A DNA stretch of 64,000 nucleotides from Streptomyces sp. NBC_01669 (GTDB lineage Bacteria; Actinomycetota; Actinomycetes; Streptomycetales; Streptomycetaceae), in NCBI RefSeq assembly GCF_026339735.1, contig NZ_JAPEQG010000001.1, positions 5,270,001 through 5,334,000 on the forward strand, given 5' to 3'. Positions 35,758 through 45,429 of the stretch are shown one piece after another. Made by a program: the position numbers and the translations under genes. The notes below the pieces were generated by a model, which was not told the DNA's origin, made no database searches, and saw only the letters and a list, made by a program, of their open reading frames with translations. The first letter of the stretch is position 1. Each line of letters opens with the position of its first letter.

Positions 35758-35864
35758 ACGGTCCGTCCGACGGTGGGCCCCCTCGGCCAGGACGGCGGAC
35801 CGGTCGAGAGGGCTTCCTGCGGCACCGTTTCGGTGCCGCACCGCATTCTGTGGGTGGGCATGGG

Positions 35865-36071
35865 TCAGACGTCTACGGAGCCCTTCGCGATGTCGGACAC
35901 GAAGGCGTTCCATGCGCCGGGCACGAAGGTGATCGAAGGGCCCTCGGGGGCCTTCGAGTCGCGCACTGCGATCGACTGGACGAGGGGGGACTTGACCTCG
36001 ACGCAAGCGCCGTTGCCCCCGGAATACGACGACTTCGTCCAATTGTCCGTGGCACCCTGACGAATAGCCAT
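35865..36071 (-). CDS. DUF397 protein
   Basis: A 68-residue DUF397 protein with the signature WTKSSYSGGNGACVEV, the VRDSK turn and the ending FVPGAWNAFV. ATG 36071 is preferred over a GTG at 36077 because CCGGAG is correctly spaced for the ATG. DUF397 proteins are the small partners of XRE-DUF5753 regulators in streptomycetes (WhiJ-like systems), and one lies just upstream. Confidence 0.9.
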   Translation of the reverse strand: MAIRQGATDNWTKSSYSGGNGACVEVKSPLVQSIAVRDSKAPEGPSITFVPGAWNAFVSDIAKGSVDV

Positions 36072-36308
36072 GTTCACTCCGGTTCGGATTCAGAGAGTTG
36101 TGTGAGTCGCACCAACTGCGTATCTGTTGGCGTGATCGACGCTACTCGTCAACGTCGCTGGGTGAGAGGGTCGTTCACTCGACCGGATGGCATATTCCAT
36201 GCGGGTCTTCCGCTTTGATGTGGCGACGGTGTACCGTGCCGTCGCCTCACCCGTAACATCGTTCCTTTTCCCGCAAACCGGACTTTGCGGAATGTCTGGT
36301 TCAGCCGG

Positions 36309-37178
36309 TCAGTCGGTGCTGAGCTGGGCGTACGTCTTTGCGATGTCGGCGATGTAGTGCCGGGTCTGCTCCACGTTCAGTGCCTGTGCCCGCAAGTGCT
36401 CGTACATGACGCTGTACCGATGCACATCATTGGCTTTCTCCAGATAGAGGTCGCTGGTGACGCCCTCGATATAGACGACGCTGGAGTCCGCGGCATCCGG
36501 GAATTCCAGAATGGCGTACTGCCCGTTGATGCCCGGGTGGGCGCCCATGTCGAACGGCAGCACCTGAATCGTCACATGGGGCAGGTGTGACAGCTCGACG
36601 AGCTGTTCCAACTGTTCGATCATGACCTGCCTGCCACCGACCACCCGGCGCAGCGCGGCCTCGTCGATGACCGCCCAGAGTCGCAGCGGCCCCTCCTGGG
36701 TGGTGATCCGGTCCTGGCGGCGCGCACGGACGCTGACGCGCTTGTCGATGTCGGTCTGCGGTGCCTCCGGCAGTGCGCCGTTGATCAGTGCCTCGGCGTA
36801 ACTCCGGGTCTGCAACAGGCCGGGGACCACTTGCGGTTCGTACACCCGCAGTGACTCGGCGTCGGTCTCCAACCCGATGTAGACGCTGTACGGGATGTCG
36901 CCGAAGGCATGCCACCAGCCCTGCTGGCGGGAGTCCTTGGCCATCTGCATGAGCGAGTCGACGATCCGGTGGTCCTCGACCTCGTACACCCCGCAGAGAT
37001 CGCGGACATCGCGCTGGCTGATCGAACGGCGGCCGTTCTCCAGGCGGCTGATTTTCGACTGCGAGACCAGCAGTCGCTCCGCCACCTCCTCGGCCGTCAT
37101 GCCCTTGAGCTCGCGCAGTCGGCGCAATTCCTGGCCCAACCGGCGTCGCCTGACGGTGGGATTGACGTTGGACGGCAC
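36309..37178 (-). CDS. XRE family regulator with DUF5753 domain
   Basis: A 289-residue protein: N-terminal XRE helix-turn-helix (LGQELRRLRELKGMTAEEVAERLLVSQSKISRLENGRR, residues about 14-50), then DUF5753 with YEPQVVPGLLQTRSYAEALI, LWAVIDEAALRR and VTIQVLPFDMGAHPG. The pair with DUF397 downstream is characteristic of WhiJ/AbaA-type developmental regulators and was also described as antitoxin-like. A gap of about 240 bp separates it from the DUF397 gene, which probably has its own promoter. Confidence 0.92.
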   Translation of the reverse strand: MPSNVNPTVRRRRLGQELRRLRELKGMTAEEVAERLLVSQSKISRLENGRRSISQRDVRDLCGVYEVEDHRIVDSLMQMAKDSRQQGWWHAFGDIPYSVYIGLETDAESLRVYEPQVVPGLLQTRSYAEALINGALPEAPQTDIDKRVSVRARRQDRITTQEGPLRLWAVIDEAALRRVVGGRQVMIEQLEQLVELSHLPHVTIQVLPFDMGAHPGINGQYAILEFPDAADSSVVYIEGVTSDLYLEKANDVHRYSVMYEHLRAQALNVEQTRHYIADIAKTYAQLSTD

Positions 37179-37274
37179 GGAAACGGCACCTCCGGCTATG
37201 TAGCTGTGCGTATCTACTGCTCAGCAGATTGCCACCCGTGGGGCTGATTGCGCTGGGAAATGGCCACACGCAGG

Positions 37275-37310
37275 CGCGCGGGGCAGCCGGTGGACCGGCT
37301 GCCCCGCGCG
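37275..37310 (-). terminator. Terminator after the GPP34 gene
   Basis: CGCGCGGGGCAGCCGG (37275-37290) pairs perfectly with CCGGCTGCCCCGCGCG (37295-37310) over the loop TGGA. It lies between the GPP34 gene and the XRE gene, both on the minus strand. Confidence 0.8.
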
Positions 37311-37392
37311 TGGTGCGGCTCCCGAACCGGGTCTTGGGGACGTCGGTGCGGCGGTATGCGGTTCTGTTGTTGCGGTGGTGCGGCGCGCTGCC

Positions 37393-38115
37393 CTAGTGGG
37401 CAACGGTGTGCACCATGCTGTCGCGACGGGACTGCGACTGCACTTGCGGTTGCAACGGCCCTCCCGCCGCCTGGTTGCGGCGCGGCTGGGCGATCGCCCC
37501 GTTCTGGACGTCCATCACGGCGTGCGCCACGAGACCGCCCATCGGGTCGTGTCTGATCAGGTCCCGGAGCCGGGAGCGCGATGAGCGCCCCTCGTTCCCG
37601 GGGTAGAGGTGCTTGCCGAGTCCGACCGCGTGGGCCAGTGCGGCGAGCGCCGCGGTCCGCGGGTCCGGCGGTACACCGGTGCGGATCGCACTGTCCAGCC
37701 GGGATCTGATCTCCCGGCTGATCGCCGTGTCCGTCGCCTGGTAGCGAGTCGTCGGCAGCACCCCGCACATCTGGCCCGCCACGGCATGCACCATGCCGCA
37801 CCGCTCCAGATGCGAGAGATAGGTCTGGCGCAACCCCAGTCGGGGCCCGCCAATCCAGTGGACGGCCCGAACCGGGCTGCCGCGTCGGCGCAGCAGTTCC
37901 AGTGCGGAGTCCAGTGTCGGATCTCCTGTCGGCCGTGGCATCACCACGGCGATACGATCCCCGTCAGGGGCTATCCGTCCTGCCAGAGCCAGCTCCACTA
38001 GCTGAGCTCCGGCGAGGCCGAGGTCGAGCGACTGCGGCTGCGCTGTGGTACCCGTGGTCGGGTCCAGAGCGAGCAGCAGAAGCTCCTCCGGAATTGTTCT
38101 GCGGCTCCTGCCCAT
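37393..38115 (-). CDS. GOLPH3/VPS74 (GPP34) family protein
   Basis: A 240-residue GPP34-domain protein. It opens TIPEELLLLALDPTTG, the invariant start of the family, with LAGAQLVELALAGRI next and a C-terminal DDL-like RDLIRHDPMGGLV region. Eukaryotic members bind phosphatidylinositol 4-phosphate at the Golgi; actinobacterial copies are numerous and uncharacterised. The tail after residue 205 (GAIAQPRRNQAAGG...) is low-complexity. GGGAGG precedes the ATG. Confidence 0.85.
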   Translation of the reverse strand: MGRSRRTIPEELLLLALDPTTGTTAQPQSLDLGLAGAQLVELALAGRIAPDGDRIAVVMPRPTGDPTLDSALELLRRRGSPVRAVHWIGGPRLGLRQTYLSHLERCGMVHAVAGQMCGVLPTTRYQATDTAISREIRSRLDSAIRTGVPPDPRTAALAALAHAVGLGKHLYPGNEGRSSRSRLRDLIRHDPMGGLVAHAVMDVQNGAIAQPRRNQAAGGPLQPQVQSQSRRDSMVHTVAH

Positions 38116-38308
38116 CCATGCCTCCCCGCGTGGATGAATGACAGGGTGACCCCTCTCACATTGGTCTGTCGAGAGCGCCTGGGTGCTTCGTACGGGAACC
38201 AGTAGGTATGTCGTTCTCGTCTAGCAGCGCGGCCGGGGGTTCACACAGGACACTGGTAGATGGTTCGGACAGCGCGGGGGGGACCCCGCAGCGCAGGAGG
38301 AGGCATCG

Positions 38309-40897
38309 GTGGCGGGCGAGTCCCCCGACAAGTCGGAGCAGCAGAAGTCGTCGGGAACGGCTCGGAGCGAAGGCGATCCGCGGCTTGCCGCCTTCCGTGA
38401 ACCGGCCTCCCCGGCGGAGTCCGGCGGCAAGAAGGACACGGCGACGGCGGTCTTCCGTACGAAGCCGGTCGAGAACGGCGAGGACGCGGAGCACGCCGAG
38501 GGCGTCGACGGCACGGAGAACGCCTCTGAGGGCCCCGAGGCGGCCTCCACGCCATCCGGGCCCGCCGAGCCCGAGGAGGGCGACGCGCGGCTGCGTGCGG
38601 CGGTGGCTGCGTGGGTGGGGAAGGGTGACGACGACGCCGCAGGCGCTGCTGCCGAGGAACCCGAGGCCGCCGACGACGCCGATGACGCCGCGAAGCCCGA
38701 GACGGTCGCGGAGAGCGACACGTCCGCGCTGGCGGAAGAGGCGGGCGAGAGTGGGACGGACTCCGCCGACGCGACCGCGGACGAAGCGGCTGCATCGAGC
38801 GCGGACGCGGCGGATGCGGCTGAAGTGGCGGACGACGCCGCGGAAACAGACGCCGACACCCATCACGATGCGGATGACGAGGCCGCCGACAAGCCTGCGG
38901 CGTCCGGTGACGCCGCAGCCGCTGACGAGGACGCAGCCGCTACCACTGACGCGGACGAGGACGAGGACGAGCCTGCGGTCTCCGGCGACGCCTCCGACGA
39001 GACCCGGGTCTCCGAGGGGCGCGAGGAGAGCCACGCCGCGGACGCCGCGGACTCCGAGGGCGACAAGAGCGCCGGTGACAGCGAGCCCGCGGCGGCTGAC
39101 GACGCTGACGACGACGCCGGTGACGACGCGGCCAAGGGCGCGGACGCCGACGTCGTGGACCCCGCCAAGGACGCCGGCGACGCCGGTGACGGCGAACCCG
39201 CGGCGGCTGACGACGCTGACGACGACGCCGATGACGGCGCGGCCGAGGGCGCCGAGGCCACCGGCGCGGACACCGGCGACACCGACGGCACCGAGCCCAC
39301 TGCGGACAAGCGCGGAATCGATCAGCCCACGGCCGTCTTCAAGGCGATCCGGCGCGACCGGATCGACCAGCCGACGACCGCGCTGAAGATCACCCGCCCC
39401 TCGGCGAAGCCCGAGGAGAAGCCGGAGCCCGAGAGCCCCGCCGAGCGCACCAGCCAGTTCGTACCGCTCCGCCGCGACGACGCACGCCCCGCCCCGGCGC
39501 CCCGCAAGCCCGAGACGACTGGATCCGCAGCCGCCCAGGCCGCCCGGCCGAGCCCTGCCTCGGCCCCCGCTCCCTCGCTCAGCGGAGCCGAGCGCACCCG
39601 GCAGCAGCCGCTGCCGCCCAGGCCGCCGCTCGACCTGCTGGCCGAGCTGACGAACACGCCCCCGCCCCCGGAGACGCCGGTCCGTACCGCCGTTCGCCGG
39701 GTCAAGATCTGGACCCCGCTGGTCCTGCTCCTCCTGGTCGTATTTGCGATCGTGCAGGTTGTGCGCCCGTTGCCGGCCCCTGAGCTGCAGCTGACGGCGA
39801 AGCCGACGTACACCTTCGAGGGCGGGAAGCCGTCGCTGCCGTGGCCGAGCGAGGGTCAGGGCTACATGGCGGCGACCGGTCTCGGCACAGTGGACTCGTT
39901 CGGCGAGCAGAAGGCCGTGCCGATCGGCAGTGTGGCCAAGGCGATGACCGCGTACGTCGTCCTCAAGGACCACCCGCTGAAGAAGGGCAAGGCGGGTCCG
40001 TCCATCACGGTCGACGCCAAGGCGGAGTCGGACGGCAAGCTGGACTCGGCGGGCGAGTCCACCCTCAACACCGTGAAGGCCGGCGACAAGCTCACCGAGC
40101 AGCAGGCCCTCTCCGCCATAATGATCCCGTCCGCCAACAACATCGCGCGGCTGCTCGCGCGCTGGGACGCGGGTTCCGAGCAGGCGTTCGTCAAGAAGAT
40201 GAACGACACCGCCAAGTCGCTCGGCATGAAGAACACCACATACACCGACCCGTCCGGGCTCAAGGAGACGACGGTGAGTTCGGCCGAGGACCAGGTGAAG
40301 CTCGGCCAGAAGCTGGTGGAGATCCCGGCGTTGATGGCGATCACGCAGCTGCCCTCGTGGACCGACCCGTCTGGCAAGAACTGGCGGAACTACAACACCC
40401 TCGTCCCGTACAACGATGCGCTCGGCATCAAGACCGGCTCCACCACCAAGGCCGGCGGCAACCTGCTCTTCGCCGCGCACAAGATGGTCGGCGACACCGA
40501 TCAGCTGATCGTCGGCGCGGTGCTGGGCCAGCACAAGGCGCCCATCATCGACACGGTCAACGCGGTCAGCAAGGAAGTGATGGTCGCGACGGAGGACCTG
40601 CTGGAGAGCGGGAAGGTCGTCAAGAAGGGCGATGTCGTCGGCAGGGTCGACGACGGGCTCGGAGGTACCGTCCCGGTCGTCGCGACCGAGGACGTGGCGG
40701 CGGTCGGCTGGCCCGGTCTGACGGTCAGGATCGAACTGACCGACGACGGGAGGACGATCCCGCACTCGGCGGCCGCCGGAACCCATGTGGGCACGCTCAC
40801 CGTCGGTGAGGGGGCCAGTCAGGTGAAGGTCGCGGTGGCGCTGCAGAGCGATCTGGCGGAGCCCGGCTTCGGCCAGAAGCTGACCCGCATCAGCTGA
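38309..40897 (+). CDS. D-alanyl-D-alanine carboxypeptidase (PBP5-type, S11) with long acidic N-terminus
   Basis: An 862-residue penicillin-binding protein. Catalytic motifs of family S11 are intact: S541-V-A-K544, S608-A-N610 and K708-T-G. One membrane helix (about residues 470-490, VLLLLVVFAIVQVV) precedes the extracellular peptidase domain, so the first about 460 residues are cytoplasmic. That region is almost entirely Ala/Asp/Glu (many ADDADDDA-type runs) with two TAVFK/TALKI motifs near 335-370, and is presumably disordered. The enzyme trims D-Ala from peptidoglycan. GTG 38309 follows CAGGAGGAGG. Confidence 0.9.
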   Translation: MAGESPDKSEQQKSSGTARSEGDPRLAAFREPASPAESGGKKDTATAVFRTKPVENGEDAEHAEGVDGTENASEGPEAASTPSGPAEPEEGDARLRAAVAAWVGKGDDDAAGAAAEEPEAADDADDAAKPETVAESDTSALAEEAGESGTDSADATADEAAASSADAADAAEVADDAAETDADTHHDADDEAADKPAASGDAAAADEDAAATTDADEDEDEPAVSGDASDETRVSEGREESHAADAADSEGDKSAGDSEPAAADDADDDAGDDAAKGADADVVDPAKDAGDAGDGEPAAADDADDDADDGAAEGAEATGADTGDTDGTEPTADKRGIDQPTAVFKAIRRDRIDQPTTALKITRPSAKPEEKPEPESPAERTSQFVPLRRDDARPAPAPRKPETTGSAAAQAARPSPASAPAPSLSGAERTRQQPLPPRPPLDLLAELTNTPPPPETPVRTAVRRVKIWTPLVLLLLVVFAIVQVVRPLPAPELQLTAKPTYTFEGGKPSLPWPSEGQGYMAATGLGTVDSFGEQKAVPIGSVAKAMTAYVVLKDHPLKKGKAGPSITVDAKAESDGKLDSAGESTLNTVKAGDKLTEQQALSAIMIPSANNIARLLARWDAGSEQAFVKKMNDTAKSLGMKNTTYTDPSGLKETTVSSAEDQVKLGQKLVEIPALMAITQLPSWTDPSGKNWRNYNTLVPYNDALGIKTGSTTKAGGNLLFAAHKMVGDTDQLIVGAVLGQHKAPIIDTVNAVSKEVMVATEDLLESGKVVKKGDVVGRVDDGLGGTVPVVATEDVAAVGWPGLTVRIELTDDGRTIPHSAAAGTHVGTLTVGEGASQVKVAVALQSDLAEPGFGQKLTRIS

Positions 40898-40905
40898 CGC
40901 GGGTC

Positions 40906-40940
40906 GGGGAAGGGGGTGCCGATCCCGGCCCCCCTTCCCC
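40906..40940 (+). terminator. Terminator after the carboxypeptidase
   Basis: GGGGAAGGGGG at 40906 pairs with CCCCCCTTCCCC ending at 40940 (one bulge), soon after the stop. Confidence 0.65.
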
Positions 40941-41080
40941 GTTGCGCCGTGTTAGCGTCCCCGGACAACCGGGGAACGCCGGACCGCGTCCTCACACGTG
41001 TACCGAATGGGGGCACGGGGGCACGGGCACGAAGTACGGGGGCAGGGGTACGGGGCCGGCGGAGACGGGGAGAGATCGTA

Positions 41081-42943
41081 GTGACCACCGCGGAGCCGAG
41101 ATCCGGCCGTACAGCGGCCGGGAGCAGCGATGTGCGAGGCGACGTGACGAGCGGCAGCGGTGGTGGGAACACGGGCGTCCGGCTGCCGGCCCCGCGTACC
41201 CCCGAACCCCGGGCCGAGGTGCCACGGCCGACCCGCGCCCAGCGGCTGCTGCGTCACCCCGTCACCATCGCGACGGCGGCCGCCGCGGTCACCCACATCC
41301 TCTGGTTCTTCTTCTTCGCGAACAGCGGCGGCGACCTCGCGGCGCAGGATGCGTGGGCCGAGTTCGTCGGCCGGCATCCGGGCACCGCGTACAACCTCGC
41401 CTGGTACGGGGGCATGCACCCCGTCTCGTACAGCGTCGTGTCGCCGTATCTGATGTCGGTGCTCGGCGTCCGCACGACGATGATGATCGCCGGGACGGTG
41501 TCGGCGGGGCTGACCGCGCTGATCCTGGTCCGGGTCCCGGCCGTCCGTAACCCGCTCGCCTGCTCGCTCGCCGGGGTGTTCGCGTTCCTGTGCAACGCAA
41601 TGTCCGGCCGGGTGACGTTCGGGCTCGGCATGATGTTCGCCCTGGGAGCGGTGGCCGCGGTGTTCTGCTGGCCGTACCGGTGGCGCCACAAGCGCTGGGC
41701 GAAGGCGGCCGTCGCCGCGCCGCTCGCCGGTCTTGCCACCGCGGGCAGCCCTGTCGCGGGACTTTTCCTCGGCGTGGTGGCGGCGGCGCTGTTCCTGAAC
41801 AAGCGGCGCCCGGGGGCGTACGCGCTGGGACTGGCACCGGTCGTGGTGGTGGCGCTGTCCTCATGGCTGTTCCCGTTCTCGGGTACGCAGCCGATGTCGA
41901 TCGCGACGCTGTCGCTGCCGTTCCTCTTCTCCGTCCTCGTCTTCTTCCTCGTGCCGCGCGAGTGGAGCACGGTCCGTACCGCCGCTGCCGTCTACGGGGT
42001 CGGGACGCTGCTGACCTATGTGATCGATTCGCAGATAGGGTCGAACGTCACGCGGATGGCGATGCTGTTCGCCGGGGTGGCGCTGCTTGCCGCGCTGCCG
42101 TACGCAGTGCCGCGATCCCGCCGCTGGTACGTGCTCCTCCTCGCGTTCGTCGGCATGAACGTCTGGATCGGTTTCAAGGGTGCCGACGACATCGTCCGCA
42201 CCGCCCCCGCCGCCTCCTGGACGCGCGAATTGGCGCCGCTCGTCAACGAGCTCCAGAACATCGGCGCGGAGCGGGGCAGGGTCGAGGTGGTGCCCGCCAG
42301 CAGCCACCGGGAGGCGTCCGCGCTCGCGCCGTACGTCAACCTGGCCCGCGGCTGGAACCGGCAGGCCGACATGGAGCGCAACCCGCTCTTCTACGACGAC
42401 ACCCTGAACCCCGTGAACTACCGCCAGTGGCTCGACCGCTGGGCCGTGCACTACGTGGTGCTGCCCAAGGGGGAACCGGACGCCACCGGTGCGGTGCAGG
42501 AGGCGGAGCTCGTCCGGAAGGGGCAGCCGTATCTGCGCAAGGTCTGGTCCGACTCCAACTGGCAGCTCTTCGAGGTCGACAGCCCGGTGCCGCTGGCCGA
42601 TCCGCCCGCGACCGTCGACCGGGCCGGTGCGGGCGAGCTGACCATCCATGTGAAGCGGGCGGGCCGAGTGCTGATCCGGATTCCGTACTCGCGCTGGCTT
42701 GCCCTGGTCGACGACGAGGGCAAGAGCGTGGAACGCCCGCAGGAGACCGAGGCGTCCAAGCAGCGCACGGACCAGGACAGCCCGCGGACCTTCGTCAACA
42801 CCAACGGCTGCCTGATCAAGGTGGACGAGGACGCGGACGGCGACGAGTGGACGGAACTGCTCGCGCCGCGCGCCGGGGTGTACCGGCTGGCGGCGCCGTA
42901 CCAGCTCTCGCCCGGAACCCCGTGCCCGAAAGAGCTGCGCTGA
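41081..42943 (+). CDS. Large integral membrane protein (GT-C-like)
   Basis: A 620-residue protein from GTG 41081 (GGGGAGAG upstream). About eleven helices fill residues 60-390, followed by a soluble extracytoplasmic domain of about 230 residues (HREASALAPYVNLARGWNRQ ... RWAVHYVVLPKGEPD ... AGVYRLAAPYQLSPGTPCP). An acidic residue in the first outer loop (AAQDAWAEF) and the overall plan resemble GT-C glycosyltransferases that use lipid-linked sugars, but the family is not established. It follows the carboxypeptidase after a terminator, so a shared cell-envelope role is only suggestive. Confidence 0.7.
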   Translation: MTTAEPRSGRTAAGSSDVRGDVTSGSGGGNTGVRLPAPRTPEPRAEVPRPTRAQRLLRHPVTIATAAAAVTHILWFFFFANSGGDLAAQDAWAEFVGRHPGTAYNLAWYGGMHPVSYSVVSPYLMSVLGVRTTMMIAGTVSAGLTALILVRVPAVRNPLACSLAGVFAFLCNAMSGRVTFGLGMMFALGAVAAVFCWPYRWRHKRWAKAAVAAPLAGLATAGSPVAGLFLGVVAAALFLNKRRPGAYALGLAPVVVVALSSWLFPFSGTQPMSIATLSLPFLFSVLVFFLVPREWSTVRTAAAVYGVGTLLTYVIDSQIGSNVTRMAMLFAGVALLAALPYAVPRSRRWYVLLLAFVGMNVWIGFKGADDIVRTAPAASWTRELAPLVNELQNIGAERGRVEVVPASSHREASALAPYVNLARGWNRQADMERNPLFYDDTLNPVNYRQWLDRWAVHYVVLPKGEPDATGAVQEAELVRKGQPYLRKVWSDSNWQLFEVDSPVPLADPPATVDRAGAGELTIHVKRAGRVLIRIPYSRWLALVDDEGKSVERPQETEASKQRTDQDSPRTFVNTNGCLIKVDEDADGDEWTELLAPRAGVYRLAAPYQLSPGTPCPKELR

Positions 42944-43036
42944 GCGGGCGCAGACGAGGGCACAGACAGGGAGACGGCAGGCAGATCGTGCACGGTCTCT
43001 CCCTCTGGGTCCCGTGCCCTGGCAAGGTGTGCTGCC

Positions 43037-43981
43037 ATGAGGTGCCAACAGTGCGGTAGCGAACAGCGAGGTGCGCTGCCGGGAATGGTCTGTCCGGACT
43101 GCGGATCGGTGGCCCGCTCCGTCGGCGGAGACGGTTCCTGGATCGCCCGCGAGACACTCGCGGGCCGGATATCCACGCTGTCGCGACGCAGAAAGGCCCT
43201 GCTGGCGGCAGGAGTTGTCGTGGTGGCGGGTTCACTCGTCACGGGTGGCTCGCTCCTCGCGTCGGACGGCGGCGGCACGCGTACGGGGGCGATGGGCGGC
43301 GTCGGAGAACCGCAGGACGGCCTCGAGGGCGGAGCCCCCACCCGGATCGGCCCGTCGGGCACGGAGAGCCCGGACCCGGACCCGACCCCGGCACCCTCCG
43401 GCTCCCCGTCATCGCCGAGCCCGTCGCCGAGTCCCTCCCGTCCCCCCAAGTCGCCGCCCGGGAAGGTGGGTTACGCGTACACCGCCTGGGCGGGCCCCGG
43501 CTGCACGACGGGCGCGTACCGCGAACACGGCCGGTACGAGGACGATGACGACGGCTGGTACACGGTCGGCTCGGGTGGATACCGGGGGAGTTCGTGCGAC
43601 GGACGGTTCAGCGCCGTGCCGATGTCCGGCAGCCCGACCGAGGACCGGGGCAACACCGCCACCTGGTCCTGGCACCTGGGCAGCGGCTACCAGGAGTGCG
43701 CGCTGACGGTCTTCGTACCGAGCAGCGGCCGCGACCGCGATGTCGCGGGCAACCCCACCGTGTACCGGGTGCTCTCGGACCCCGACGACGCGGACTCCGC
43801 CTACACCGGCTTCGCCGTACGCCAGACCGTGCACCGTGGCAGCCCCGTCGACGTCAGCAGCTATCCGGTCAAGGGCAACACCTTCGCGGTGCAGCTGGTC
43901 GACCGGGGGCGCGACTGGGGCGACGAGGAACTGGTGGGCGCGCACCACGCCGCCGCGCAGATGAAGGTGGCCTGCCGCTGA
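43037..43981 (+). CDS. Zinc-ribbon, single-pass membrane protein
   Basis: A 314-residue protein with an N-terminal zinc ribbon (C3-x2-C6 and C19-x2-C22, in MRCQQCG and MVCPDCG), a membrane helix at about 54-76 (ALLAAGVVVVAGSLVTGGS), a Pro/Ser-rich linker (about 110-145), and an extracellular domain of about 170 residues with paired cysteines. Thus the zinc ribbon is cytoplasmic and the globular domain outside. The extracellular domain is not recognised. No operon partner is evident. Confidence 0.7.
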   Translation: MRCQQCGSEQRGALPGMVCPDCGSVARSVGGDGSWIARETLAGRISTLSRRRKALLAAGVVVVAGSLVTGGSLLASDGGGTRTGAMGGVGEPQDGLEGGAPTRIGPSGTESPDPDPTPAPSGSPSSPSPSPSPSRPPKSPPGKVGYAYTAWAGPGCTTGAYREHGRYEDDDDGWYTVGSGGYRGSSCDGRFSAVPMSGSPTEDRGNTATWSWHLGSGYQECALTVFVPSSGRDRDVAGNPTVYRVLSDPDDADSAYTGFAVRQTVHRGSPVDVSSYPVKGNTFAVQLVDRGRDWGDEELVGAHHAAAQMKVACR

Positions 43982-44424
43982 GGGCGCGGGGCTGCTGAGC
44001 CCACCCGCCCGCAGGTCGAACTCGGCCGGCGAGGCGCGGCCCGAACCGGTCGGCGCGCAGGAGCGCCGAGGGGGCCCGACGGGCGATTCCCGCACAGCGT
44101 GGCGACGGCTCGTCCCGGCGCGGCCGGGAAAGCGGGGGATGGATCGGCCCCTGACCGGTGGTCATCACGCCGACGTCGGACAGTCCGTCGAGCAGCTCCG
44201 CACCGCAGCGGAGCCCGTCGCGGAGCAGCGCGAGTACGCAGGACTTCAGTACCCAGGACGATCCGGAGCTCGGCCGGGTCCACATCCAGCAGGAGGGCTA
44301 CTGGTGCCCGGCCTGTGTCGCGCCGGGCCGCCGCCCGAGGGCGAGACGCGTTACGTCGTCCTCGGGCGGCGCGTCGAGACACACTTCGACGACGGCCGAA
44401 GAGTCGCTCCCCTAGCGTTGAACC
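43982..44424. other. Stretch without a confident gene
   Basis: Short frames on both strands have weak signals only. On the plus strand, pieces such as GRVHIQQEGYWCPACV and GETRYVVLGRRVETHF appear in different frames, which could be a decayed gene. Nothing supports an intact product. Confidence 0.3.
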
Positions 44425-45234
44425 ATGACCGACTCCGGCAACCTCACCGCCTCCGCCGCCTTCACGGCGTTCACCGCTCTGCACCGCACGCCGGAGGCGA
44501 CACCACTGCTGCTGCCCAACGCCTGGGACCACGCCTCCGCGACGGCCCTGGCCGAACAGGGCTTCCCCGCCATCGGCACCACCAGCCTCGCGGTGGCCGC
44601 GGCGGCCGGACTGCCGGACGGCACGGGGGCGACGCGAGCGGACACACTGCTCCTGGCCCGGCGGCTGGGCGCAGGCCCGTACTTCCTCTCGGTGGACGCC
44701 GAGGGCGGGTTCAGCGACGATCCGTCGGAGGTGGCCGAGCTGGCCCGGGACCTGGCGGACGCGGGGGCGGTCGGCATCAATCTGGAGGACGGCAGGGCCG
44801 ACGGCACGCTCACCCCCGTCGACCTGCACGCGGCGAAGATCGCGGCGGTGAAAGCCGCAGTGCCGCACCTCTTTGTCAACGCGCGCACCGACACGCACTG
44901 GCTGGGCGCAGAGCGGACGGCCGGGACGATGCATCGGCTCGACACCTATCAACAGGCGGGCGCCGACGGCGTGTTCGTCCCCGGCCTGACCGGCGCGGCG
45001 GCGATCACCGCGCTGGTCAAGGACCTCGACGCGCCGCTCAACATCCTCTACTCCCCGTCCGGCCCCACAGTTGCGCAACTCGGCGACCTGGGGGTGAGCA
45101 GGGTGAGCCTGGGATCGCTGCTGTACCGGGCGGCGCTGGGCGCGGCGCTGGGGGCGGCGGCGGAGATCAGGGCGGGCCGGGCGGTGAGCGGAGACGTACC
45201 GACGTACACACAGGTACAGAACCTCAGCACGTGA
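44425..45234 (+). CDS. Isocitrate lyase/PEP mutase family protein
   Basis: A 269-residue TIM-barrel enzyme of the ICL/PEPM superfamily: LLLPNAWDHASA at the N-terminus, SVDAEGGFSDDPSEVA, GINLEDG (the Mg-binding region), VNARTDTHW and FVPGLTG. The isocitrate lyase KKCGH motif is absent, so it is in the small phosphonomutase/oxaloacetate-hydrolase-like group of unknown substrate. There is no clear ribosome site; TAGCGT about 9 nt before the ATG may indicate a leaderless transcript. Confidence 0.85.
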   Translation: MTDSGNLTASAAFTAFTALHRTPEATPLLLPNAWDHASATALAEQGFPAIGTTSLAVAAAAGLPDGTGATRADTLLLARRLGAGPYFLSVDAEGGFSDDPSEVAELARDLADAGAVGINLEDGRADGTLTPVDLHAAKIAAVKAAVPHLFVNARTDTHWLGAERTAGTMHRLDTYQQAGADGVFVPGLTGAAAITALVKDLDAPLNILYSPSGPTVAQLGDLGVSRVSLGSLLYRAALGAALGAAAEIRAGRAVSGDVPTYTQVQNLST

Positions 45235-45429
45235 CCGTCCGCCCGGCCCCGGTTGATCAGCCGGCCGCGGAAGCGATGGCGGTCCTGGAGGACATCGCAG
45301 CATGATGCGTGCGGCGTAGCCACAGTCGAAGACGCTGCTCCGCTGTCTCAGCGGGGCAGCCTGTGCCCTGTCGGAATCCTGCACGCCCCAGTCCCCGGTG
45401 CTGCTGGAGACAGCTGATGCCGCCGCTGA

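Noticed and set aside
36309..37178. Calling the XRE-DUF5753/DUF397 pair a toxin-antitoxin system.
   Set aside because: The families are better supported as WhiJ-like developmental regulators; no toxin fold is visible in the DUF397 protein.
38156..40786. An 876-codon open frame antisense to the carboxypeptidase.
   Set aside because: It mirrors the Ala/Asp/Glu-rich codons of the real gene; it is rich in Arg/Gly/Val with no domain, while the sense frame has SVAK, SAN and KTG motifs.
44139..45305. A 388-codon plus-strand frame overlapping the ICL/PEPM gene.
   Set aside because: Its sequence is Arg/Gly-rich shadow of the true gene in the adjacent frame.
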